From: DAHUXD01 sp963736455
GTDB lineage: Bacteria > Acidobacteriota > Thermoanaerobaculia > UBA5066 > Gp7-AA6
NCBI GenBank assembly: GCA_963736455.1
Contig: CAVTON010000002.1
Coordinates: 682,001 to 746,000 of the forward strand
DNA: 64,000 nucleotides
Direction: 5' to 3'
This document shows positions 33,101 through 40,313 of this stretch, piece after piece (the stretch's first letter is position 1; every line of letters begins with the position of its first letter). The notes under the pieces were generated by a model. The model was not told the DNA's origin and searched no databases. It saw only the letters and a list, made by a program, of their open reading frames with translations. Both the position numbers and the translations under genes were made by a program.

Positions 33101-33637
33101 TTATTGTGGCGGATTCTGTCCGTTCGTCAGGCTCGGAGCCGTCGGAGCGTCGCCGGTTGAGGACTGCGTCGCGTTCGCGGGCCCGTAGGCGAACGTTCTT
33201 CCCACCTGGTAGTCGTTGGCCGAATTGGGCATCGCCTCCGATTGTCCGGGAACGAGGTTGCTGTAGAAGCCGGGCCCCCCGATGGTGTTCGACGCCGGTT
33301 TGGGCTGCCCGATCACGCGCGCGTTGGTCGGTCCGCCCTGGGACGCTCCGCCCTGCATCGCGAGGTTGCCGATCGGGATCACCTGCTCGGCGGCGTTGCT
33401 CGCACGAGCGCTATTCGGCGCGATGGTCAGGACGCTCTTGACGTTGGCGCGGGGAAAGCTGACCAGCGTCCCGCTCGGATACTCCTTGAAGACGACCATC
33501 TGACCCTTCGTCACGGGCAACCCCCTGGAGATGACGCTGCCGGATGGGGCGAGATTGACCTGATAGAACTTGTCTTCGGCTCGGAGCGCGAAGGCGCAGG
33601 CGAGCAGGACCGCAAACGCGAGCAAGCGGCTCCTCAT
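33101..33637 (-). CDS. Small secreted protein, member 3 of the paralogue cluster
   Basis: This 178-residue product has a signal peptide (LLAFAVLLACAFALRAED), the core FYQVNLAPSG, GLPVTKGQMVVFKEYPSGT and LVSFPRANVKS, then IGNLAMQGGASQGG and a long Asn/Ser/Gly/Pro-rich tail that is probably disordered or surface-exposed. The ATG follows AGGAGGTGG, a near-perfect ribosome site suggesting high expression. It is the most diverged and longest of the three. Function unknown. Confidence 0.75.
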   Translation of the reverse strand: MRSRLLAFAVLLACAFALRAEDKFYQVNLAPSGSVISRGLPVTKGQMVVFKEYPSGTLVSFPRANVKSVLTIAPNSARASNAAEQVIPIGNLAMQGGASQGGPTNARVIGQPKPASNTIGGPGFYSNLVPGQSEAMPNSANDYQVGRTFAYGPANATQSSTGDAPTAPSLTNGQNPPQ

Positions 33638-33787
33638 GACCCACCTCCTCGAAAAATGTTATCACGGCGCCTTCGCCCCTCCGCCGTCGGCGGCGGCCCC
33701 TCGCCGAGCCCACCGCCCGATGAGGGAGATCGGTCCTCCGAACGCCCGGGTGTCGAGAATAGAATGGCGGCTCGAATTTTCGAGACC

Positions 33788-34948
33788 ATGAGCCAGGAAG
33801 CCCCCAAGCCCGCCGACCTGTCGGCCCTTCGCATCCAGCGCGAGCCCGAGCGCCGAAGCGGAGGCCGAGGAGGCCTGCTGCTCGGAGCGGTCGTCGTCGT
33901 CGCGGCGGGGATCGCCGCGTATTTCGTGGCCGGCCGAGGCCTTCGACCCGCCCGGGTCGAGGTCGTGACCGCCTCCGTCGTGACGGAGGGGCAGGCGACC
34001 ACGGTCCTGACGGCGAGCGGGTACGTGGAAGCCGAGCGCAAGGCCGACCTCTCTCCGAAGATCACCTCGCGCATAACGGAACTGAACGTGACCGAGGGGA
34101 CGCGCGTCAAGAAAGACGACGTCATCGCCCGCCTCGACTCGACGGACCTCGACGCCCAGCTCGCGGAGGCCAAGGCCAACTGGGTCAATGCCGCGGCCGA
34201 GCGCGACCGGCAGAAAAACCTCTTCGACCAGGGCCTCGCCCCGAAGTCCGCCTTCGATGCGGCGGTGGCGTCGGAGGCCGCCACGCGAGCCCGCGTGCAG
34301 TACACGGAGGCGCTCCTCGACTACACCATCATTCGGGCGCCCTTCACGGGCGTCATTACGGCCAAGCGCGCCTTCGTCGGCGAGGCGGTCTCGCCGTTCG
34401 GATCCTCGCCCTCGGGCGGCGGCTCGGGCGGCGCGATCGCGACGATCGTGGAATTTTCCTCTCTCTACGTCGGCGCCGACGTCAACGAGGCGAATCTCTC
34501 GAGGCTCGCGAAGAACCAGCCGGCCGAGATCTCGCTCGATGCCGTTCCGGACAAGGTCTACCATGGCTTCCTTCGCCAGATCGTTCCGGCGGCCGACCGG
34601 CAGAAAGCCACGGTGCGCGTCAAGGTCGCGTTTCTCGATCCGGACGACCGCGTCCTGCCGGACCTCTCGGCCCGCGTGAGCTTCACGAGCGCGCCGACCC
34701 AGGGCAAGGCGACGCGGGCGCGCATCGTCGTCCCGAAGGCGGCGCTGACGACGGTGGGCGGCCGCGCAGGCGTGTTCCGTGTCGTGGACGGACGTGCGGT
34801 GTTCACGCCGGTCACGGCGGGCGGCGACGTGCAGGGACAGGTCGAGATCACCCAGGGGCTGCAGGGCGGCGAGCGCCTGATCTCGCTCGCCGGCGGAGTC
34901 CAGGTCAAGGACGGGGAAAAGGTCCGAGTGGAAGGACAGGAGAGTTGA
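33788..34948 (+). CDS. HlyD/MacA-type periplasmic adaptor protein
   Basis: This 386-residue membrane-fusion protein has a basic N-terminus, one membrane anchor (LLLGAVVVVAAGIAAYFVAG), a lipoyl/barrel-sandwich hairpin (GYVEAERKADLSPKITSRIT and APFTGVITAKRAFVGEAVSP), a helical hairpin (AKANWVNAAAERDRQKNLFD) and beta-barrel domains. An ATG at 33764 would add 8 residues. It begins a tightly spaced operon with an ABC ATPase, two FtsX-type permeases and a chagasin-like protein. It joins the inner-membrane ABC unit to an outer-membrane channel encoded elsewhere. Confidence 0.87.
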   Translation: MSQEAPKPADLSALRIQREPERRSGGRGGLLLGAVVVVAAGIAAYFVAGRGLRPARVEVVTASVVTEGQATTVLTASGYVEAERKADLSPKITSRITELNVTEGTRVKKDDVIARLDSTDLDAQLAEAKANWVNAAAERDRQKNLFDQGLAPKSAFDAAVASEAATRARVQYTEALLDYTIIRAPFTGVITAKRAFVGEAVSPFGSSPSGGGSGGAIATIVEFSSLYVGADVNEANLSRLAKNQPAEISLDAVPDKVYHGFLRQIVPAADRQKATVRVKVAFLDPDDRVLPDLSARVSFTSAPTQGKATRARIVVPKAALTTVGGRAGVFRVVDGRAVFTPVTAGGDVQGQVEITQGLQGGERLISLAGGVQVKDGEKVRVEGQES

Positions 34949-34950
34949 GC

Positions 34951-35658
34951 ATGGCCGAGCCGCTGATTCGCATCGACCAGGTGGAGAAGGTCTACCGGAG
35001 AGACCAGATCGAGGTTCCGGTTCTTCTCGGAATCAACCTCGACATCCCCGAAGGGGAGTACGTCGCGCTGATGGGGCCGTCGGGCTCCGGCAAGACGACG
35101 CTCTTGAATCTGATCGCCGGCATCGATTCGCCGACTCGCGGACGGATCGCGGTGGGCGGCCGGGACATCGCGACGCTCGGGCAGACGGAGCTCGCGCGCT
35201 GGCGCTCGAACACGATCGGCTTCATCTTCCAGCTCTACAACCTGCTGCCGGTCCTGACCGCGTTCGAGAACGTGGAGCTTCCGCTCCTGCTGACCCCCCT
35301 GAAGAAGGCCGATCGCCGCAAACACGTCGAGACGGCCCTCTCGATCGTCGGCCTCGCCGACCGGATGGATCACTACCCGAGGCAGCTCTCCGGCGGGCAG
35401 GAGCAGCGCGTAGCGATCGCCCGGGCGATCGTCTCCGACCCGAAGATCCTGGTCGCGGACGAACCCACGGGCGATCTCGACGCGAAATCGGGCGACGAGA
35501 TCCTCGACCTGCTCCGTCGTCTGAACGAGGAGTTCGGCAAGACGATCGTCATGGTGACGCACGATCCCAGGGCCGCCGGCCGCGCCCACCGCATGGTCCA
35601 CCTCGACAAGGGCGTCCTCCATGCGGACGAGCGAACCGGCTCGATGAGGTCGGTATGA
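34951..35658 (+). CDS. MacB/LolD-type ABC transporter ATPase
   Basis: The ATG at 34951 is preferred because GGACAGGAGAG lies before it; a TTG at 34945 is in frame. The 235-residue ATPase has Walker A in GPSGSGKTTLLNLI, signature LSGGQEQRVAIARA, Walker B in ILVADEPTGDLDAK and the family motif NTIGFIFQLYNLLPVLTAFENV typical of MacB/LolD/FtsE-like mechanotransmission ABC proteins. The stop overlaps the next start by ATGA. Confidence 0.9.
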   Translation: MAEPLIRIDQVEKVYRRDQIEVPVLLGINLDIPEGEYVALMGPSGSGKTTLLNLIAGIDSPTRGRIAVGGRDIATLGQTELARWRSNTIGFIFQLYNLLPVLTAFENVELPLLLTPLKKADRRKHVETALSIVGLADRMDHYPRQLSGGQEQRVAIARAIVSDPKILVADEPTGDLDAKSGDEILDLLRRLNEEFGKTIVMVTHDPRAAGRAHRMVHLDKGVLHADERTGSMRSV

Positions 35659-36821
35659 AGTACTTCCACCTGATCTGGAAGAACGTGTTCCGCAAGAAGC
35701 TGCGGACGACCCTGACCGCGAGCTCGATCGTGCTCGTCCTCGTGCTCATCGTCATCCTGACGTCGCTCCTGCAGGCGATGGTGGCGGATCCGTCCGGCGG
35801 ACGGGGCGCCAACCGCCTGGTCGTCCAGCACGCCACGGGTCTCGGCAACTTCCTGCCGCTCTCCCAGCGGCAGAGGATCGAGCAGATCCCGGGCGTCGTG
35901 GCCGTGTCGCCGGAGCTCTGGTTCGGAGGCGTCTACAAGGACGACAAGCCGGAGAACTGGATCGGCCAGCTCTCGACGGATCCCGACATCTACTTCGACA
36001 AGATCTTCGACGACGCGAAGATCGACCCGCAGGTCAACGCCGAGTGGAAGGCCACGCGCAACGGCTTCGTCGCGGGCGCGAGCATCGCGAAGAAGTTCGG
36101 CTGGAAGAAGGGCGACCACATCGTCCTGAAGGGAACCTACATACCCCTGAACGCGGACCTCGTCTACGTCGGGCCGTACAACGCGGGAGACGAGTCGAAC
36201 ATCTTCTTCCACAACGAGTACCTGAATCAGTCGGACTGGGTGCTGGCGAACAAGGTGACGGGGCTGTACTACCTCAAGGTCGACAGCGGGGAGAACGTGC
36301 CGCGCGTGGCGGCCGCGATCGACAAGATGTTCGAGAACAGCGACGCGCCGACGAAGACCCTGACCGAGAAGCAATTCCAGCTGCAGTTCATGGAGATGAT
36401 GGGCAACGTCAAGTTCCTCATCAACGGGATCTCGATCATCATCCTCTTCGCGGTCACGCTGATCGTCGCGAACACGGTCGCGATGTCGGCGCGGGAGCGC
36501 GTCACCGAGATCGCCGTCATGCGGACCCTCGGTTTCGGCCGCGGGCACATCCTCGGCTTCATCCTGTCGGAGTCGGTGCTCATGTCGCTGCTCGGCGGTG
36601 TCCTCGGCGTCCTGCTCGCGAAGTATTTCTTCATCCCCGGCCTCGTCGCGGCGGGCAACAAGACCTCCATCTCGGCGTGGCTGGTCAACTTCCGCGTCTC
36701 GCCGCGCACGCTCGTGCTGGCGTTCACGATCTCGGTCGGCGTCGGGATCCTCGCCGGCTTCGTGCCGGCGATCCGCTCCTCGCAGCGCAAGATCGTGGAT
36801 GGCCTCCGGCAGGTGGTGTGA
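35655..36821 (+). CDS. MacB/FtsX-type ABC permease, first of two
   Basis: This 388-residue permease has one N-terminal membrane segment (TTLTASSIVLVLVLIVILTSLL), a large periplasmic domain of about 220 residues, and three C-terminal membrane segments that hold the FtsX domain (ISIIILFAVTLIVANTVAMS, RERVTEIAVMRTLGFGRGHI). This is the MacB topology. The next gene encodes a second permease, so the pump is probably a heterodimer. Substrate unknown; antibiotics, peptides or lipids are known for relatives. Confidence 0.87.
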   Translation: MKYFHLIWKNVFRKKLRTTLTASSIVLVLVLIVILTSLLQAMVADPSGGRGANRLVVQHATGLGNFLPLSQRQRIEQIPGVVAVSPELWFGGVYKDDKPENWIGQLSTDPDIYFDKIFDDAKIDPQVNAEWKATRNGFVAGASIAKKFGWKKGDHIVLKGTYIPLNADLVYVGPYNAGDESNIFFHNEYLNQSDWVLANKVTGLYYLKVDSGENVPRVAAAIDKMFENSDAPTKTLTEKQFQLQFMEMMGNVKFLINGISIIILFAVTLIVANTVAMSARERVTEIAVMRTLGFGRGHILGFILSESVLMSLLGGVLGVLLAKYFFIPGLVAAGNKTSISAWLVNFRVSPRTLVLAFTISVGVGILAGFVPAIRSSQRKIVDGLRQVV

Positions 36822-36822
36822 G

Positions 36823-37998
36823 ATGGCAATTCCGCTGAAGTACAACCTCCGCAACCTGGTGGCCCGCAAGACCTCGACGGGAATGACGGCGTTCGTGATC
36901 GGTCTCGTCGTGGCCGTCTTCCTGTGCGTGCTCGCGCTCGTGCAGGGCGTGACGCGCACCCTCTCGGTGACGGCCTCGACGCGCAACGTGCTCGCGATGC
37001 GCGTGGGCTCCCAGGCCGAGATGCAGAGCGTCATCACCCGCGACCAGGCCGACCAGATGCAGGCCATGCCGGGACCCGAGCGGACGGGTTCGGGCCAGGC
37101 CTACGTCTCGCCGGAGCTGATCACGCTCATCAACGTGCCCCGCGAAGACGGCAGGTCGTACTCGAACGTGCAGGTCCGCGGAATGGCTCCCATCGGGTTC
37201 GAGATCCGCTCGGGCGTAAAGATGGTGGACGGGCGGATGTTCACCGCCGGCACCAACGAGGCGATTGTCTCGAAGAACCTGTCGAAGCGCTTCGCGAACA
37301 TGAAGGTCGGCGACACGCTGAAGACCGGCAGCTACCGATGGGTGATCGTCGGCCTCTTCGACGCCCAGGGAAGCGCCTACGAATCCGAGATCTGGACCGA
37401 CGTGCGGGATCTGCAGCAGCAGACCAAGCGCAACATGTACTCCTCGGTGTTCGTGCGTCTTCCCGACTCCGAGTCCGCCAGCCGGTACATCGAGGCCATC
37501 AAGGGCGACCAGCGGCTGAAGCTCGATGGCAAGACCGAGCGGAAGTATTACGACGAACAGATGATCACGGGAGCTCCCATCAAGGCGCTCGCCTTCATCG
37601 TCGGGCTCTTCACCGCGATCGGCGCGGCGTTCGGCGCGATGAACACCATGTATGCCCAGGTGTCGGCGCGCACGCGGGAGATCGGGACCCTGCGAGCGAT
37701 CGGCTTTTCGCGCCGCTCGATCCTCGTCTCGTTCGTGATCGAGGCGCTGATGCTCTGCCTCGCCGGCGGCCTTCTCGGGGTGTTCTTCACGTTCCTCGTG
37801 TTCAACCTCTTCCTGACGAAGCCGACCGGAACGATGAACTTCCGGACTTTCTCGGAAGTCCTCTTCAACTTCCGGATGACGCCCCAGCTGATCGCGGGCG
37901 GTCTCGCGTTCGCCCTCGCGATGGGCGTCGTCGGCGGCCTGTTCCCGGCGGCCCGGGCGGCGCGCCTGAAGATCACGACCGCGCTGCGCGAGGTCTGA
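36823..37998 (+). CDS. MacB/FtsX-type ABC permease, second of two
   Basis: The start ATG lies one base after the previous stop; the open frame extends upstream but that part overlaps the first permease. The 391-residue product has the same topology: an N-terminal segment (GMTAFVIGLVVAVFLCVLALV), periplasmic domain, then the FtsX domain (GLFTAIGAAFGAMNTMYAQV, RTREIGTLRAIGFSRRSI). It ends LPAARAARL-type FPAARAARLKITTALREV. The stop overlaps the start of the chagasin-like gene by one base. Confidence 0.87.
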   Translation: MAIPLKYNLRNLVARKTSTGMTAFVIGLVVAVFLCVLALVQGVTRTLSVTASTRNVLAMRVGSQAEMQSVITRDQADQMQAMPGPERTGSGQAYVSPELITLINVPREDGRSYSNVQVRGMAPIGFEIRSGVKMVDGRMFTAGTNEAIVSKNLSKRFANMKVGDTLKTGSYRWVIVGLFDAQGSAYESEIWTDVRDLQQQTKRNMYSSVFVRLPDSESASRYIEAIKGDQRLKLDGKTERKYYDEQMITGAPIKALAFIVGLFTAIGAAFGAMNTMYAQVSARTREIGTLRAIGFSRRSILVSFVIEALMLCLAGGLLGVFFTFLVFNLFLTKPTGTMNFRTFSEVLFNFRMTPQLIAGGLAFALAMGVVGGLFPAARAARLKITTALREV

Positions 37999-38708
37999 TG
38001 CGAGCGTCGGCGCGGTCCGGGCTTGCGGCGGCGGCGATCCTTCTTTCGGCCGCCGCGCCCGGGCGCGCCGCGATCCAGACCTTCGTCATCGACGATCTCT
38101 ATGACGGCGGGACCATCAACGTGGCCGTAGGAGACACCGTCGAGGTCCGCCTGGCGGCGCCGGCCTCGGGGTGTGCCTGGGCTCCGGCCTTCGGCGATGC
38201 CTCGGTCATGAAGCCCGACGGCGCCCCGGCTTCCGCCGGAGTCTTCCGATATCGCGCCGTGACGTCCGGATCGACGAGCGTGGGCCTCGCGTGTCTCAAG
38301 GCCGCCGATGCGCAGGCGCCGGCCGGAGGGCTCTTCCGCGTGCAGGCGGTCGTGAAGGAGTCGCTCTTTCCGCGAGGCATCGTCCTCGAGGCGCCCGACA
38401 GCGGGTCGGACATCTTCCTCACGCAGGGCGACGTCCTCCAGGTCCGGCTTCCGTCCACGCCGTCGACGGGCTATTCGTGGACCGTCGCCGGAAACGCTCC
38501 GTCGGTCCTGCGCGCCGTCGGCGAGGCGAGGTACGAACCGCCGGCAAAGGGCGGCGCGGGAGCCGCCGGAACGCAGACCTTCGAGTTCCGCGTCGTGGCC
38601 GGCGGGGGAGCGTTTCTCGATCTGGTCTACCGGCGTCCGTTCGAGAAGGACGTGGCGCCAGCGAGGCGATGGGGCGTCTTCGTGGCCGCTGCGGCGATTT
38701 CGCCGTAA
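37998..38708 (+). CDS. Secreted protein with two chagasin-like (I42) inhibitor domains
   Basis: This 236-residue exported protein has a signal peptide (GLAAAAILLSAAAPGRAA) and two similar beta domains. The second carries LTQGDVLQVRLPSTPSTGYSW, the NPTTGYxW-like loop of chagasin-family cysteine-protease inhibitors; the first has VAVGDTVEVRLAAPASGCAW at the equivalent place. The end FLDLVYRRPFEK fits the RPW-type loop of the family. It is coupled to the ABC operon before it (TGATG), so inhibitor and transporter are probably used together. Target protease unknown. Confidence 0.78.
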   Translation: MRASARSGLAAAAILLSAAAPGRAAIQTFVIDDLYDGGTINVAVGDTVEVRLAAPASGCAWAPAFGDASVMKPDGAPASAGVFRYRAVTSGSTSVGLACLKAADAQAPAGGLFRVQAVVKESLFPRGIVLEAPDSGSDIFLTQGDVLQVRLPSTPSTGYSWTVAGNAPSVLRAVGEARYEPPAKGGAGAAGTQTFEFRVVAGGGAFLDLVYRRPFEKDVAPARRWGVFVAAAAISP

Positions 38709-38712
38709 AGAG

Positions 38713-38754
38713 ATCCCCCTTCACCCCAACCCTCTCCCCCGCCGAGGGAGAGGG
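38713..38754. repeat. REP-like element, family B copy 4
   Basis: CCCTTCACCCCAACCCTCTC then CCCCGCCGAGGGAGAGGGAG, five bases after the chagasin-like stop and followed 33 bases later by a family A repeat, the same order as at 5.8 kb. Confidence 0.7.
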
Positions 38755-38787
38755 AGATAGACGAGCGGCGATCTCTGTCGAGTTCGC

Positions 38788-38898
38788 GGGAGCCGAAGCG
38801 AGCGCAGGGATCAGGCCGGCGGTCGAGCGCCTTTGCGCGAGCCGCCGGCCGGTGCGCGCCCGAATGGGCGCGCAGATCACGAGCGAGCGGAGGCGACG
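38788..38898 (-). repeat. Structured dispersed repeat, family A copy 3
   Basis: Matches 5847-5954 and 32991-33100. Stem 2 is GCGCGCCC-GAAT-GGGCGCGC. The closing pair is disturbed (GGGATC against GATCAC), and this changed base creates the TGA stop of the leftward metallo-beta-lactamase-fold gene, whose last residues are encoded inside the repeat. Confidence 0.8.
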
Positions 38899-39536
38899 TG
38901 GACCCTTCGCTTTCCGCTGGCCTCGTCCACGATGACTCCCCACGGCACGTCGGGGTCGCGCCAGAAAACGCAGAGCCAGCCTTCGCGCACGGCGCGATCG
39001 ACGAGCGCCTTTTTCCCCTGGATCAGCTCCACGGGGTAGCTCTCGCCGGCGACGAGCCACGCCGTCGGAACGTGCTCGGCCGTCGGAAGGGCGTCTCCGA
39101 GGTAGGCGGCCGTGCGGCCCTCCGAGTCGATTCGCAGGCCGAGGGATCCGTCCGGCAGCGAGAGCACGGTCAGGCCCGGGTAGATCACGCGGTCCGCCCT
39201 GTCGCCGGCGGAGGGCACGTGAACCGCGGCGTTCCGAAAGCGAGCCGCCATCGCGTCCGCCGAACCGCCCGCCTCGAGCCGGGACAGGATGAGCGCGTCC
39301 ACGCGGTCCGCAAGCCGGTCCTTCCGGCCGTAGTCTCCCGGCGCGCCCGCCGCGAGCGCCGTGAATCCGGCGGCGCGGACGAGGAGCGCGCGACGGGCCA
39401 CGCGGACCCGTCCTTCGGCGTCGGGAGGGAAGCGCCGCTGCCAGAGCGGCTTTGGAACGACGCCGAAGATCTTCTCGCCGGCGACGCGCTCGACTCCTCC
39501 GTCCACGAGATCGAGATGAAATCCGCCGAAGCGCAC
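38877..39536 (-). CDS. Metallo-beta-lactamase-fold protein lacking metal ligands (pseudoenzyme)
   Basis: A GTG at 39536 gives the usual N-terminus of this MBL subfamily, FGGFHLDLVDGG then FGVVPKPLWQRRFPPD. Where active members have a THLHFDH-type metal motif this protein has LSRLEAGGSAD; a later HTPGH-type motif is replaced by SLPDGSLGL; YLGDALPTAEHVP keeps the aspartate. The fold signature is intact but the histidines are gone, so catalysis is not expected. The 219-residue frame is open and codon use is normal, arguing for a maintained non-catalytic protein. Its last seven residues lie within a family A repeat. Divergent from an intact MBL gene. Confidence 0.68.
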   Translation of the reverse strand: MRFGGFHLDLVDGGVERVAGEKIFGVVPKPLWQRRFPPDAEGRVRVARRALLVRAAGFTALAAGAPGDYGRKDRLADRVDALILSRLEAGGSADAMAARFRNAAVHVPSAGDRADRVIYPGLTVLSLPDGSLGLRIDSEGRTAAYLGDALPTAEHVPTAWLVAGESYPVELIQGKKALVDRAVREGWLCVFWRDPDVPWGVIVDEASGKRRVHVASARS

Positions 39537-39559
39537 CGAAGTGATTCTAGACTCGCAGC

Positions 39560-40291
39560 GTGCGCCTTCACTTCTACGGCACCCGGGGATACGTCGAGGA
39601 GTCGTCGAAGACGCACGCCGGGCATTCCGCATTCGTCATCGAGTCCGGAGGCTTCCGCCTGCTCTGCGACTTCGGCGAGAACCGCAAGGGGATGCTGTCG
39701 AAGATCCGGCCGGACGCGATCTTCGTCTCCCACGCCCATCCCGACCACGGCTGGGGGCTCTGGGAGGGCACCGACCTGCCGGTGTACGCGTCGGCGGCGA
39801 CGCACGAGATCCTGCGCGAGCTGCCGCTGTTGAATCGCATCGTGCTCGAGCCGCGCGAGGGCATCGTGATCGGCCCGTTCGGCCTGACCGCGCATCCGAC
39901 CATCCACTCGATCCGCTGCCCGAGCGTCGGCGCACGGATCGCGGTCGGGGATTTCGCGCTCGTCTATTCGGCCGACGTCGTGGCGTTCGAAGATCCGGAG
40001 GCGGCGCTCTCCGGCGCCGACTTCTACCTGGGCGACGGCTCGACGCTGACGGGCTCGCTCGTGCGCCGCCACTCGAGCGGCGTTTTGATCGGCCACACGA
40101 CGGTTCGCGCTCAGCTCGGCTGGCTGGCGCGGCACGGCATCGTGAGGGGGGCGTTCTCCCACTTCGGGAAGGATCCGATCGCGATGGGGGACGAGGCGCT
40201 CGTCGAGGCGCTCGGCAAGCTCGCGGCCGCGAATCCTCCGGGCTGCGCGGTCACCGCGGCGTACGACGGGCTCGAGCTCGAGTTGGGGTGA
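39560..40291 (+). CDS. Metallo-beta-lactamase-fold hydrolase (RNase Z-like group)
   Basis: This 243-residue protein has a GTG start and begins LHFYGTRGYVEESSKTHAGHSAFVI, with the metal motif in FVSHAHPDHGWGL and further ligands in AHPTIHSIRCP, YSADVV and GVLIGHTTVRA. The layout is like RNase Z/ElaC or phosphonate-type MBL hydrolases without the exosite arm. The substrate is unknown. Only about 23 bases separate it from the divergent degenerate MBL gene, so one promoter region serves both. It is convergent with ccmF. Confidence 0.8.
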   Translation: MRLHFYGTRGYVEESSKTHAGHSAFVIESGGFRLLCDFGENRKGMLSKIRPDAIFVSHAHPDHGWGLWEGTDLPVYASAATHEILRELPLLNRIVLEPREGIVIGPFGLTAHPTIHSIRCPSVGARIAVGDFALVYSADVVAFEDPEAALSGADFYLGDGSTLTGSLVRRHSSGVLIGHTTVRAQLGWLARHGIVRGAFSHFGKDPIAMGDEALVEALGKLAAANPPGCAVTAAYDGLELELG

Positions 40292-40313
40292 CGGATTCCG
40301 TCCGGACGGCGGA

